From Clostridiales bacterium (GTDB lineage: Bacteria > Bacillota > Clostridia > Oscillospirales > Oscillospiraceae): 56,173 nt of DNA. The stretch's first letter is position 1; the number at the start of each line of letters is the position of its first letter. The DNA lies in contig JAJPWY010000014.1 in the NCBI GenBank assembly GCA_021205725.1, forward strand, positions 1-56,173, written 5' to 3'. Position numbers and translations under genes: made by a program. Of this stretch, positions 1 through 8,642 are shown piece by piece. The notes beneath the pieces were generated by a model, which saw nothing but the letters and a program-made list of their open reading frames with translations, had not been told where the DNA came from and ran no database searches.

Positions 1-760
1 AACAGACACGGCTGGCTGCCGTGCCTATGTCCGTAACTTTATTGTAGGAGGTGACACCGCTGCCAATAGTCACGCTGATCAGTTCGCTGCAATACCAGAA
101 TGCATCGCTGCCGATGGAGGTGACGCTGTCCGGGATGGTCACACTGGTCAGGCTATTGCAGCTTTGGAATGCACTTCCTCCGATGGAAGTAACACCATTG
201 CCGATGGCCACGCTGGACAGGCTATCACAGTCGGCAAACGCATAGCTGCCGATGGAGGTAACGCTGTCCGGGATGGTTACGCTGGCCAGGTTTTCGCAGG
301 AAATAAATGTACTATTGTAGATAGAAGTGATTCCATCCTCTATGATGACTGTCACGATGTTGTCATTATAAGAGAAGGCGCTATAGGCGCTACTATTGAG
401 CGCCCCGGTGCCGGAAATGGTCAGAGTGCCATCCGAGGTCAGGGTGTAGGTTGCATTGTTCCCGCACTTGCCGCTGTCTACGATTTCGCTGGCCGTGGAA
501 ATGTCCTCCTCGGACACGGCAGCCGGTTCGTCTGCCGCCTCCGCCTCCGTCTCGGAAGCCTCATCATCCTCTGTCTCCGGAGAGACAGAGGATTCAGGAG
601 ACGTCTCCTGAGCCTCGTCCGTTTCTGTTGTCGCTTCCTCCGTCACGGCGGCCTCCTCCGGCAGCTCCTCCGTCTCCGCTGCCCAGGCAGCGCCGGGAAG
701 CATCGTCAGCAGGAGGGCCAGGGACAGGAAAAGCGCAGTCATTCTTTTACCTTGTCTCAT
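1..760 (-). CDS. Secreted BspA-type leucine-rich-repeat protein, C-terminus outside window
   Basis: Reading leftward from ATG at 760 there are 253 codons without a stop; the gene runs off the window, so its C-terminus is unknown. Residues 1-27 form a signal peptide (MRQGKRM basic end, a leucine-rich core, cleavage near GAAWAAE). Residues about 28-90 are an acidic Glu/Thr/Ser/Ala linker. After that come LRR_5 (BspA/Treponema pallidum type) repeats of about 23 residues with the core [13 protein letters not shown]3-F-x2-C. The last visible repeat departs from the pattern ([13 protein letters not shown]). Such proteins are exported surface or adhesin-like molecules; the ligand is unknown. A purine-rich RBS (GAAAGGGTGAAGG) precedes the start. 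It appears to be a single gene separate from the phenolic locus. Confident as to class, not function. Confidence 0.85.
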   Translation of the reverse strand, partial: MRQGKRMTALFLSLALLLTMLPGAAWAAETEELPEEAAVTEEATTETDEAQETSPESSVSPETEDDEASETEAEAADEPAAVSEEDISTASEIVDSGKCGNNATYTLTSDGTLTISGTGALNSSAYSAFSYNDNIVTVIIEDGITSIYNSTFISCENLASVTIPDSVTSIGSYAFADCDSLSSVAIGNGVTSIGGSAFQSCNSLTSVTIPDSVTSIGSDAFWYCSELISVTIGSGVTSYNKVTDIGTAASRVC

Positions 761-806
761 ATACCTTCACCCTTTCCGGAAAATTCAGGTAAACACCTGT
801 GCTTTT

Positions 807-835
807 ATTTTACCCTTGATATCCCCTTCTGTCAA
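807..835 (-). promoter_or_regulatory. Sigma-A-type promoter of the LRR protein gene
   Basis: On the minus strand there is TTGACA (830-835), a 17-base spacer and TAAAAT (807-812), about 47 bases before the start codon. No other gene lies between. Confidence 0.75.
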
Positions 836-869
836 TTCTTTTCAAAAACAGAGTCACGCCACACGTCCG

Positions 870-902
870 AAAAAATACCCCTGGGCCGCATGGCCCGGGG
901 GC
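870..902 (-). terminator. Intrinsic terminator after ubiX
   Basis: On the minus strand a hairpin with arms CCCCCGGGCC / GGCCCAGGGG and a 4-base loop is followed by TATTTTTTC. It lies 38 bases past the ubiX stop and ends the leftward phenolic operon. Confidence 0.85.
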
Positions 903-939
903 TGGAGGAGGCTGGAGATGTCAGAATTGATTTTTGGGG

Positions 940-1509
940 TCACTCCATCCCGCCCCACTCGTAGCTGTCCTCGTCCAGCCCGAACTGGGCCAGGATGCGG
1001 CTGACGGTGTGGCGGGTGCAGTCGGCCAGGCTGGTGGGGTGATTGTAATAGGTCAGCATGGGAGGGAGAATGACCGCACCCATCCGGCTCAGCTCGCAGA
1101 GGTTGCGCAGGTGGATGGTGCTCAGCGGAGACTCCCTCGCCACCAGCACCAGCTTGCGCCGCTCCTTCATGCACACGTCCGCCGCCCGGAGGAGGAGGTT
1201 GTCGCTGTAGCCGGAGCAGATGCCCGCCGCCGTCTTCATGGAGCAGGGCACCACGATCATCCCCATGGTGCGGAAGGAGCCGCTGGCGATACAGGCCCCG
1301 ATCTCCCCGTTGTCGTGGAGGGTGTGTACCAGGGGGCGCAGGTCGTCCAGGTGTAACCCTGTCTCCTGCTCCAGGGTCAGCTCCGCTCCCCGGGAAACCA
1401 CCAGATGAGTCTCGATTTGAGGGCAGCGGGCGTGGAGCTGTTCCAGCAGCTCCACCGCCAGGGGTGCACCGCTGGCCCCGCTCATGCCGATGATCAGCCG
1501 ATCAGCCAT
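940..1509 (-). CDS. ubiX: Flavin prenyltransferase (UbiX/LpdB)
   Basis: The enzyme attaches a dimethylallyl group to FMN to make prenylated FMN, the cofactor of UbiD decarboxylases; it is cytosolic. The protein is 189 aa, the usual length. Residues 6-18 (IIGMSGASGAPLA) are the flavin-binding P-loop-like segment, and PCSMKT near residue 88 plus SGYSDNLLLRAADV are family signatures; the RESPLS motif near residue 126 matches the phosphate-binding part. Its start overlaps the last codons of the upstream decarboxylase by 8 bases, so the two are translationally coupled and the cofactor is made next to its user. In lactobacilli the equivalent gene of the gallate system is lpdB. Confidence 0.93.
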   Translation of the reverse strand: MADRLIIGMSGASGAPLAVELLEQLHARCPQIETHLVVSRGAELTLEQETGLHLDDLRPLVHTLHDNGEIGACIASGSFRTMGMIVVPCSMKTAAGICSGYSDNLLLRAADVCMKERRKLVLVARESPLSTIHLRNLCELSRMGAVILPPMLTYYNHPTSLADCTRHTVSRILAQFGLDEDSYEWGGME

Positions 1510-2980
1510 GGAGCCACTTCTCCGGATCCACGTCCAGGAAGGGAGCCCGCTTGAAGTGATCCTTCAACGGGAAGGGCACGGTACAATCGAAGATGGTCTT
1601 GGTGCTGACGCCCACGTCCAGGATGGAGGGGGCATAGGCCGGGCTGGAGCTGGGGTCAAGCGGGTGACACCGGACGCCGGGGATGGTGACGATATCCCGG
1701 TCGCCCTGGAACCGGGTGTTCATGGCCCAGAGCACGTCGTTGGTGTCGAAGATGTCCACATCCTCGTCCACCAGAATGACGTGCTTCAGCTCCGGGAAGG
1801 CGGAGAACGCCAACAGCGCCGCCTGCCGCTGCTTGCCCTCGTCGGTGTGTACCGTCTTTTTGCACTGGAGGATGACCATGTACTTACCGCCGCCTGCCCG
1901 GTGGGAGTAGCAGTTGAGCACCTTGCCGGGGAGAGCCTTGTCGATCATGCCCAGGATAGACGCCTCGGTGGGGATGCCCGCCATGTTCACGTGCTCCTCG
2001 CTGGGGCCGATGCAGGTCTGCATGATGGGGTTCTTCCGGTGGGTGACCGCCTTTACCTTGAGCAGCCAGCATTCGTGGCTGGCGGGGCCGTTATAGCCGG
2101 GGAACTCCGGCATGGCGTAGCCGGTGTGGGTGTTCTGATCCTCCACCACATGGTTGCTGCCGGGTAAAATCTCGCCCTCGATGACATACTCCGCATTGGC
2201 GATAGCCTTTTCCGGGACGGAGACACACTTCGTCAGCTCCACCGGCCGCTGCCGCAGGGCGCCGGCGATGGAGAGCTCGTCAAAGCCCAGAGGGGTCGTA
2301 GGCGGCTCAAAGCAGCTGGTGACGGAGATGGCCGGGTCTACGCCGATGGAGACGGAGATGGGCAGGGGCTGGTTCAGCTCGGTGGCCCGCTCCGCCATGG
2401 CCCCGATATGCCGGGAGCCGGGCTGGAGGAAGATGGACAGCTCGTCCTTTCCCTGGATGCACATCCGGTGGATGGTGATGTCGGAGAGGCCGGTGTCCGG
2501 GTGGGTGGCGTAGCACATGCCCATGGTGATGTAGGGGCCTGCGTCCACCGGGGTATTGGTGGGGGCGGGCACCAGCTTGAACAGGTCAAAGTCCGGGTCG
2601 GTGGCCAGGTGCACCACCTCCTGGCAGGGAGCGGGGGCCTCCGTCACCACGGGAGGGATGGGGTTAGCGGCGCAGGACTGCACCAGATGGCCCAGCTCCT
2701 CCTTTTTGCAGCCGAACAGGTTCGCCACCCGCTGGCGGCTGGCCAGCACGCCGATGACGCACTGGGCGCCGGGGTGTCCCTTGAGATTGTGGAACAGCAT
2801 GGCAGGGCCGTCCACCTGGGTGGGGCGCATGACGGTGCCGCCGGCTCCCACATGGCGGTACACGCCGGACAGCTCCGCCTTGGGGTCTACCTCCACGTTG
2901 GTCTCGATGAGCTGGCCGGGGGTCTCCCGCAGCACGGCGAGGGCATCCCGGAGGCTCAGGATTTCGGTTCTATGGTTCAT
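1502..2980 (-). CDS. lpdC: UbiD-family decarboxylase, gallate decarboxylase LpdC-like
   Basis: This is a prFMN-dependent non-oxidative decarboxylase of 492 aa. From memory, it follows Lactobacillus gallate decarboxylase LpdC closely through the segments NVEVDPKAELSGVYR (about 28-42), TNTPVDAGPYIT (141-152), DITIHRM (168-173, conserved arginine), IGPSEEHVNMAGIPTEAS and VILVDEDVDIFD. The likely reaction is gallate (or protocatechuate) to pyrogallol (or catechol) plus CO2 in the cytosol. I start at ATG 2980, with RBS GGGAGGA seven bases upstream, rather than the in-frame TTG at 2998. Neighbours support an aromatic-acid substrate: ubiX overlaps downstream, GH3 lies 14 bases upstream, and lpdD and a tannase lie beyond the regulator. 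The exact substrate is inferred, not shown. Confidence 0.88.
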   Translation of the reverse strand: MNHRTEILSLRDALAVLRETPGQLIETNVEVDPKAELSGVYRHVGAGGTVMRPTQVDGPAMLFHNLKGHPGAQCVIGVLASRQRVANLFGCKKEELGHLVQSCAANPIPPVVTEAPAPCQEVVHLATDPDFDLFKLVPAPTNTPVDAGPYITMGMCYATHPDTGLSDITIHRMCIQGKDELSIFLQPGSRHIGAMAERATELNQPLPISVSIGVDPAISVTSCFEPPTTPLGFDELSIAGALRQRPVELTKCVSVPEKAIANAEYVIEGEILPGSNHVVEDQNTHTGYAMPEFPGYNGPASHECWLLKVKAVTHRKNPIMQTCIGPSEEHVNMAGIPTEASILGMIDKALPGKVLNCYSHRAGGGKYMVILQCKKTVHTDEGKQRQAALLAFSAFPELKHVILVDEDVDIFDTNDVLWAMNTRFQGDRDIVTIPGVRCHPLDPSSSPAYAPSILDVGVSTKTIFDCTVPFPLKDHFKRAPFLDVDPEKWLHG

Positions 2981-2994
2981 TTTGGTTCCTCCCT

Positions 2995-4635
2995 TCAAAG
3001 GTGAGTATCATACAGCCCGCAGAACGGGTCTACCGGGCTGACGCCGGTAAAGCTGCTCTGGCCGGTGAGCTTTTCCAGCGCCGCCGTGATGGTGGCTTCT
3101 GTGGCGGTGTAGGCGTTGATGTAGACCGGCACTCTGGGGATGTCCTGGAGGTGATAGGGGTTTGCAAACGAGATAAAGGCGTAGGGTTCCTCGTTCACGA
3201 AGCGGGGGATCTCCAGGGCGTGCTTGTCGCACCACTTGATGCGAACAGTGGTCTGGTTGCTGGCGGCGGGGAGATTGCACAAAATCAGCGTCAGCCGGTC
3301 GTCCGGCAGCTCCCTCGTCCCGTGGAGGTCGTCGGCCATGGGGTCATACCGCTCCACCGTGAAGCCCTGTCGGGTCAGCCAGTCCGCCGCCAGTTCGGTC
3401 ATGGAGCCGTCATAGGTCTCGTCCTTGCCCAGGGTCATCAGACGGATGTGGGGATACCGCCCGGGCGTCACCGGGAGCAGGTGCTTCGTGTCCTTGACCA
3501 GGGTGATCGCCCGGTCTGCGCACCGCCGCTGCTCCGCCTTTGCGTCCAGCTCCGGCAGGGGATACTCCCGGTTCAGGGTGGCTTTCAGGGCCAGCACCCG
3601 GGTCACGGCCTCGTCCAGCCGCTCCTGAGAGAGCCGTCCGTCGGCCACGGCGTCCAGAATGTAGGAGATGTCCTCCCGGATGTCGGTGCCGAAGCAGAGC
3701 ATATCGCATCCGGCGGCGATGCTGTGAGGGATGGCCTCCCGGCGGGGCATGGTCATGGTGTAGCCGCCCATGATGGTGGCGTCGGTGATGATGACCCCGT
3801 TGAACCCGAACCGCTCCCGGAGTACCCCGGTGAGCATCTCCTTTGACTGACTGCCGGGGAGCAGGTCGGCCTCGGTGGCCTGGGGATTCACCGCCCGGAT
3901 GACGTTGGGCTGGACGATATGTCCCACCATGACGCTCATCAGCCCCTCGTCGATGAGGGTCTGGTAGATCTTGCCGAAGGTGGCGAACCAGTCCTCGGCG
4001 GACAGGTCGTTGTAGGTGGGGTGGAGGTGCTGATCCCGGAAGTCCACCCCGTCTCCGGGATAGTGCTTGCAGGAGGCGGCCACACCATACTTCTGAATGG
4101 TGCGGACGAAGGTGGAGGCGTTGGCCAGCACCCGGTTCGGGTCGCTGCCGAAGGTGCGGACGTTGGTGATGGGATTGCGGAAGTTCACGTCGATGTCCAC
4201 CACCGGGGAGAACGTCCAGTTCACCCCCACGCTGCGGCCCTCCAGGGCGCAGTCCCTGGCAAAGGCCTCGGTGCAGGTCAGATCGTCTGCGGCGGCCACC
4301 TGGAGCTGAGAGCCGAAGTAGGTGCCATCAGACAGCACCCCGGCCCCGCCCTCCTCCAGGTTGGCGGCTTTCAGCAGGGGAACCTTGGCGTATTGATCCA
4401 GGCTGTCATATTTGGCCCGAACCTCCTTCTGAGGGTTTGGCCGGAACAGCACCCCGGAGACGTGCCAGTTCTGCACCAGGTCGATGAGCCCCTCGGGGGT
4501 GTTGGCGTCCCCCAGGACGCAGAACAGCTGGCCCGCCTTTTCCTCCACCGTCATAGAGGAGAGGGTGTTCTGAACCCAGGCAATCTCTCTCCCAGTCAGG
4601 TGGAAGGGTTTTTCGTGCAGCGTTGCGATTTCCAT
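2995..4635 (-). CDS. Glycoside hydrolase family 3 protein, NagZ/beta-glucosidase-like
   Basis: A 546-aa protein with a GH3 barrel and a C-terminal second domain. The motif KHYPGDGVDFRDQH (190-203) matches the NagZ-type loop that supplies a His/Asp acid-base pair (Asp201, His203), and VIITDATIMGG carries the nucleophile candidate Asp285. No signal peptide is present, so it acts on imported substrate. Sequence alone does not separate beta-N-acetylhexosaminidase from beta-glucosidase activity. Between an esterase and an aromatic-acid decarboxylase, and with a glycoside symporter upstream, I infer cleavage of phenolic glycosides or galloyl sugars. RBS GGGAGGG precedes the ATG; gaps to both neighbours are 13-14 bases, so it belongs to the same operon. 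Confidence 0.8.
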   Translation of the reverse strand: MEIATLHEKPFHLTGREIAWVQNTLSSMTVEEKAGQLFCVLGDANTPEGLIDLVQNWHVSGVLFRPNPQKEVRAKYDSLDQYAKVPLLKAANLEEGGAGVLSDGTYFGSQLQVAAADDLTCTEAFARDCALEGRSVGVNWTFSPVVDIDVNFRNPITNVRTFGSDPNRVLANASTFVRTIQKYGVAASCKHYPGDGVDFRDQHLHPTYNDLSAEDWFATFGKIYQTLIDEGLMSVMVGHIVQPNVIRAVNPQATEADLLPGSQSKEMLTGVLRERFGFNGVIITDATIMGGYTMTMPRREAIPHSIAAGCDMLCFGTDIREDISYILDAVADGRLSQERLDEAVTRVLALKATLNREYPLPELDAKAEQRRCADRAITLVKDTKHLLPVTPGRYPHIRLMTLGKDETYDGSMTELAADWLTRQGFTVERYDPMADDLHGTRELPDDRLTLILCNLPAASNQTTVRIKWCDKHALEIPRFVNEEPYAFISFANPYHLQDIPRVPVYINAYTATEATITAALEKLTGQSSFTGVSPVDPFCGLYDTHL

Positions 4636-4648
4636 AGCGGCCCTCCCT

Positions 4649-6067
4649 TTAGTTCAGGGCTTCCGCCAGGAATGCAAATACCTGTGCCAGGTTGTCGTCG
4701 GTATAGAACAGGTCGTCCTCGTGCTCTGCGCCCTCGATCAGGCCAAAGGTCACGTTGTCCTCTCCAATGACCTCCGCCAGCTTTGCGGCGAAATTCTGGG
4801 ACTGGGTATAGGGCACGCTGGTGTCGGAGTCTCCAGCCTGTACCCATGCGGAGAGGGTGAAGCCCTCCGGCAGCTGGTCAACATAGGTGTACCACCATGT
4901 CGTATAGGTGACTGCTTCATCTAAACCGATAGCCTGGCCTACAAAGGCGCTCTCAAAGGAGGCGTCGGAGGAATAGGTGGTTCCCTCGATACCCAGAGCG
5001 GCATACTCGTCGTCCATGGTATAGAACTCCACCGGGCCGTAGAAGTCCACCAGAGCGGTCACAGCGGAGGAATACTCCAGGTTGTCGGTCACGTCGCCGT
5101 TCAGGGACTCCACGTCAGGGGTCAGGGCAGTCATCAGGGACAGGTAAGCGCCTGCGCTCTCGCCCCAGATTACGACCTGCTCCGGGTCGATACCGTACAA
5201 CTCCGCATTGGCTCTCAGATACCGCACCGCCGCCTTGACGTCCGCCAGAGCGCCGGGGAAGGTGGCCTCACCGGATTTCCGGTAATCCACAGAGGCGACC
5301 ACGTAGCCGTTGGCCACACCGGCCTCGATAACCGGCTGGATGATGTCCATGGTCTGGTCGCCGAACTTGAAGCCGCCGCCGTGTACCACGACGATGACCG
5401 GGTCAGAGCCGGTGGCGTTTTCAGGCAGATAGATGTCCATCACCTGGGCGTTCGAGTTGGAGGCGTAGGAGACGGCGGGATAGTCTGCGTTTTCAGAGCC
5501 GGTGCTGGCAGTCTCCACTGCGGCGGCGTCCGTGCTGGCGTTGGCCGGGGCAAAGGTGCCGTCGCTCATGACCACATAGTCGCAGGTGTAGCTCTCGTCA
5601 AACATGGTGGACTCGCTCATGTTGCCGCTGTCCGACTCTACCAGGGTGACGGTGTAGATGCCGTCGGCGTAGCTCCAGGAGACGGTGTAGGTGGTGTCGC
5701 CCAGGAGATCGTTGGGCTCAAACATGGTGCCCTCGCCCTCTCCGGTGAAGGTCAGCTCCCAGTTCGTGGTGAATCCAAAGATCTCTACATACTCCTCATA
5801 GACATAGGTGTTGCCGATCACGTCCTCGGGCAGCACGTCGCTGGTGAGGGTGTCGGTGTTCTCCAGCGCTTCGTCGGTGACTTCTTCTGCGGATTTCTCC
5901 TCCGCAGGCTCCTCCTCTGTCTCGTCAGCCGCTTCCTCCTCGGTCTGGCTCTCCTCGGTGGAGGCCGCTTCCTCGGTGTCAGTGTCCTCGGAGCTGTCTC
6001 CGGCACCGCAGGCGGCGAGGCTCAGGCACATGACCAGCACCAACAGCAGGGCGATCCATTTTTTCAT
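4649..6067 (-). CDS. Lipoprotein esterase of the alpha/beta-hydrolase (BD-FAE-like) type
   Basis: A 472-aa surface-anchored esterase. It opens with a lipoprotein signal (MKKWIALLL..., lipobox LAAC with Cys20), then an acidic linker rich in Glu, Thr, Ser and Ala (about 24-75), a small beta-rich segment (about 85-170), and an alpha/beta-hydrolase domain. The oxyanion motif HGGGF lies at 229-233, nucleophile motif GESAG at 302-306 (Ser304) and a C-terminal His in GAEHED. This resembles bifunctional feruloyl/acetyl esterases that release acids from plant sugars. The hydrolase domain resembles the next gene upstream, suggesting duplication into an outside and an inside enzyme. The RBS AAGGAGG is strong. 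The substrate is inferred from the operon. Confidence 0.82.
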   Translation of the reverse strand: MKKWIALLLVLVMCLSLAACGAGDSSEDTDTEEAASTEESQTEEEAADETEEEPAEEKSAEEVTDEALENTDTLTSDVLPEDVIGNTYVYEEYVEIFGFTTNWELTFTGEGEGTMFEPNDLLGDTTYTVSWSYADGIYTVTLVESDSGNMSESTMFDESYTCDYVVMSDGTFAPANASTDAAAVETASTGSENADYPAVSYASNSNAQVMDIYLPENATGSDPVIVVVHGGGFKFGDQTMDIIQPVIEAGVANGYVVASVDYRKSGEATFPGALADVKAAVRYLRANAELYGIDPEQVVIWGESAGAYLSLMTALTPDVESLNGDVTDNLEYSSAVTALVDFYGPVEFYTMDDEYAALGIEGTTYSSDASFESAFVGQAIGLDEAVTYTTWWYTYVDQLPEGFTLSAWVQAGDSDTSVPYTQSQNFAAKLAEVIGEDNVTFGLIEGAEHEDDLFYTDDNLAQVFAFLAEALN

Positions 6068-6098
6068 GACAGTTTCCTCCTTCTTATCATAGCACAGC

Positions 6099-7064
6099 TT
6101 ACAGATTTTTGTCCAGCCAGCTCCACAGCACGTTCATATTCCACTCGCTGGAATACTCCTTGTCCTCGTGGTCGGCGTTGGGCAGGGGGACGAACTCCAC
6201 CCGGCCCTGGCCCAGCTTCTGATAGATGGCGTTGACGAAGTTGACGCTCTGCATAAAGGGCACCAGCTTGTCCACGCAGCCGTGCTCCACCAGCATGGGG
6301 GCCATTTTCTCGTTGATGTAGGTGGCGGGGTTGGCCTTGGCCAGCCACTCGTCAGACAGGGTGGGCAGAGCTCCGCCCATGTAGCTGCTCTCGGCAGACT
6401 GGGGGGTGTCGTGATCGACAAAGCTGACCCCATTGGCCCGGGCCTGGTCGTCCATGGTGCGGAAGTCCATGGGGCCAAACTGGTCGATGCAGGCCTGCAC
6501 GGTGCAGTCCGTGTCAAAGGTCATTCCCTCCTCGCCGGGGAACTGGCCGTTGGGGATGTTCATCCCCATGATGGCGGACAGGTTGCCACCGGCGCTGCCA
6601 CCCAGGGCGCAGATGCGGTCAGGGTCGATGCTGTACTCTGCGGCGTGCTTCCGCAGGAACCGGAACGCCTCCCGGCAGTCCAGCACGGCGGCGGGGAAAA
6701 TGGCCTCGCCGCTGAGACGGTACTCCACCGAGGCGATGGCGTAGCCGTGGGACAAGCCTTTCAGGTAGGTGTCCATGTGGTCGTCCCGCTTGTCCCCCAT
6801 GCCGAAGCCGCCGCCGTGGAGATGCACCACCAGGGGGAATGGGCCCTCTCCCTCCTCCGGGAGATAGAGGTCCAGCCGCTGGGCGGGGGACTGATTGGCG
6901 TAGGGGACGTCCAGGTATTTCCGCTTCACCCAGCTGATGTCGGCCATTTTGACCTGGAATCCGGCGGGTGGGCCTCCGGCCCCATCGGCGGGGGCGTCAA
7001 AGCGGAGGGAGCCGTCCAGATCGGCGTAATCCTCTACGCCAAAGGGTTTGTTTTCCTGACTCAT
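6099..7064 (-). CDS. Cytosolic alpha/beta-hydrolase esterase
   Basis: A 321-aa hydrolase without a signal peptide. HGGGFGMGD (83-91) is the oxyanion-hole motif, GGSAGG (155-160) carries the nucleophile Ser157, and NADHEDKEY near the C-terminus supplies the His. It shares the order ASVEYRLSGEAIFP / IDPDR / DFRTMDDQ with the lipoprotein esterase downstream, so the two are paralogues. I use ATG 7064 with RBS GAAAGGACGG; the in-frame upstream extension has no RBS and crosses the preceding terminator. Probable role: intracellular removal of an acyl or aroyl group from substrate taken up by the GPH symporter. The substrate is unproven. Confidence 0.82.
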   Translation of the reverse strand: MSQENKPFGVEDYADLDGSLRFDAPADGAGGPPAGFQVKMADISWVKRKYLDVPYANQSPAQRLDLYLPEEGEGPFPLVVHLHGGGFGMGDKRDDHMDTYLKGLSHGYAIASVEYRLSGEAIFPAAVLDCREAFRFLRKHAAEYSIDPDRICALGGSAGGNLSAIMGMNIPNGQFPGEEGMTFDTDCTVQACIDQFGPMDFRTMDDQARANGVSFVDHDTPQSAESSYMGGALPTLSDEWLAKANPATYINEKMAPMLVEHGCVDKLVPFMQSVNFVNAIYQKLGQGRVEFVPLPNADHEDKEYSSEWNMNVLWSWLDKNL

Positions 7065-7080
7065 TTTAAACCGTCCTTTC

Positions 7081-7129
7081 ATAAAAGAGAACCGGGACAG
7101 CCGAGAAGCAACGCCTCCGCTGTCCCGGT
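7081..7129 (-). terminator. Intercistronic terminator after the GPH symporter
   Basis: On the minus strand the arms ACCGGGACAGC and GCTGTCCCGGT (loop about 17 bases) are followed by TCTCTTTTAT. It sits between the symporter and the esterase. No clear promoter is visible after it, so it probably lets part of the transcription through. A second small palindrome, GTGCATAG-N5-CTATGCAC, lies at 7137-7157. Confidence 0.75.
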
Positions 7130-7178
7130 AAAGGGGGTGCATAGTCCTTCTATGCACAGGGATGAATTATGAAGTTAC

Positions 7179-8537
7179 TTACTTGTTAGCAGGGGCCTGA
7201 TCCTTCTGGGCATTGGCCTCACGGAACTGAGGAGCATATTTCTCCACGTCGGTGAGCAGCACCAGGACGAGGATAATCACGCCGATAATAGCGCCCACAA
7301 AGGTGTAATCGAACTGGATGGCGCTGATAACGGCCTCAGACTGGGTCTCCAGAGTGGCGCTATAGCCCACGGCAGCCAGAATCCAGGCGCACATGGCGGA
7401 GCCGAAGCCCATACCGATCTTGGAACCGATGGACTGAGCGGAGGAAATCAGGCCTTCGGAACGGACACCGTATTTCCAGTAGCCGTACTCCACCACATCA
7501 GGCACGAAGGCGAATACTGCGCTCAGCAGAGGGCCGGCGCCCAGAGCGCGGATGACCACACCGATGACCACCAGAGTGGTGTTGGTGCCGGCAAAGCCGC
7601 AGATCAGGAAGCCTATAATCAGCAGGACGGCGCCCATGGTCAGGTAGGCCCGTTTAGACCATCTCTTGGAGATAGCGGGCATCAGGAACAGAATGATGAT
7701 GCCAGGGGCCTGGCCCGCAGTCATCAGGGTAGACATGAACATGGCGTCGCCGATCACATAGCTGGCATAATAGCTCTGGGCGGCGATGGCGTTGGCGTTC
7801 ATCAGCAGGGAGAAAATGCCGATGAGCAGAAGGAGCCAGAAATAGCGGTTCTTCATAACAGCGGGGAACTGCTGCTTCAGGGAAGGCTGCTCGCCCTGAA
7901 CCTGTGCTGCTTCCCCTTCTTCGGGCTGAATCTCCTTGTTCACCAGGCCGGAGATGAGAATCAGGACGCCGGCAATCGCACCCAGGATAATGCTGGCCCA
8001 GTGCCAGCCGAAAGCCAGAACCAGGGGAGTGATGGAGGAACCGGCGATCAGGCCGATAACGCTGTTACCCACGGCGGAGAAGGTGGCCAGCATTGTATTG
8101 TCGTCCCGGTCGCGGGTCATCAGGGGCAGCATAGCGGTGTTGGCAATGCCGAAGATAGTGTAGACCACCACAGACATAAAGATGTAGGTGGCATAGGCAT
8201 AGATCAGCTTGGCGGTGTCGCCTGCGGATTCAGGCACATGCATCAACAGCACAATGCCCAGGAAGGTCAACGGGCCGGAGAGGATCAGCCAGGGACGTGC
8301 TTTGCCCCATTTGGTATTCGTCTTGTCCACGATAGCGCCCATGATCAGGTCGCTGATGCCGTCGAAGATACGGCAGACCACGAACATGGTGCCAATGGCC
8401 GCCGCGCCGATGAGGGCGGTGTCAGTGTAGTAGCTCAGCAGGAACGCTGCGCCGATCTGACTGAAAACATTGCCGCCGCCGGTGCCGAGGCCGTAGACTG
8501 TTTTCCGCCATAGCGGAACTTTCTTGTTTGCATTCAT
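7179..8537 (-). CDS. GPH-family (MelB-type) glycoside/cation symporter
   Basis: A 452-aa polytopic membrane protein of the glycoside-pentoside-hexuronide:cation symporter family (MFS). The N-terminus LWRKTVYGLGTGGGNVFSQI and the loop DGISDLIMGAIVDKT-x-TKWGKARPW are family signatures; about 12 hydrophobic segments are visible, split by a charged central loop (KEIQPEEGEAAQ). It imports a glycoside with a cation across the cytoplasmic membrane. It is the first gene of the leftward phenolic operon and divergent from the LysR gene. RBS AAGGAGGT is optimal. The nearby glycosidase, esterases and tannase make a galloylated or other phenolic glycoside the best guess; LpdC-containing lactobacilli use a different transporter. 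Confidence 0.88.
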   Translation of the reverse strand: MNANKKVPLWRKTVYGLGTGGGNVFSQIGAAFLLSYYTDTALIGAAAIGTMFVVCRIFDGISDLIMGAIVDKTNTKWGKARPWLILSGPLTFLGIVLLMHVPESAGDTAKLIYAYATYIFMSVVVYTIFGIANTAMLPLMTRDRDDNTMLATFSAVGNSVIGLIAGSSITPLVLAFGWHWASIILGAIAGVLILISGLVNKEIQPEEGEAAQVQGEQPSLKQQFPAVMKNRYFWLLLLIGIFSLLMNANAIAAQSYYASYVIGDAMFMSTLMTAGQAPGIIILFLMPAISKRWSKRAYLTMGAVLLIIGFLICGFAGTNTTLVVIGVVIRALGAGPLLSAVFAFVPDVVEYGYWKYGVRSEGLISSAQSIGSKIGMGFGSAMCAWILAAVGYSATLETQSEAVISAIQFDYTFVGAIIGVIILVLVLLTDVEKYAPQFREANAQKDQAPANK

Positions 8538-8594
8538 TTGATTACCTCCTTGTTTCTACTTCTGTTATTTCGCCGAAATCTCGGCTCTGCCACT

Positions 8595-8623
8595 ATTATA
8601 TTCTGCACACAGTTGACAAACAA
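8595..8623 (-). promoter_or_regulatory. Promoter of the leftward phenolic operon
   Basis: The minus strand has TATAAT (8595-8600) 17 bases from a weak -35 TTGTTT (8618-8623). The poor -35 next to a perfect -10 fits activator dependence; the palindrome at 8638-8666 would be centred near -64, the usual LysR recognition position. Confidence 0.65.
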
Positions 8624-8642
8624 TTCTTGTTTGCGTTATAAT
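8613..8642 (+). promoter_or_regulatory. Promoter of the LysR-lpdD operon
   Basis: TTGACA (8613-8618), an 18-base spacer and TATAAT (8637-8642). The -10 overlaps the left arm of the 12-base palindrome at 8638-8666, so binding there would repress the regulator gene. The -35 overlaps the -35 of the divergent promoter by one base. Confidence 0.75.

Noticed and set aside
164..964. A 266-codon plus-strand frame at the left edge
   Set aside because: Antisense to the LRR protein, which has signal peptide, repeats, RBS and promoter on the minus strand.
7137..7157. Operator for the phenolic regulator (GTGCATAG palindrome)
   Set aside because: It does not resemble the 8638-8666 palindrome and no promoter is visible next to it; treated as a part of the intercistronic terminator region.
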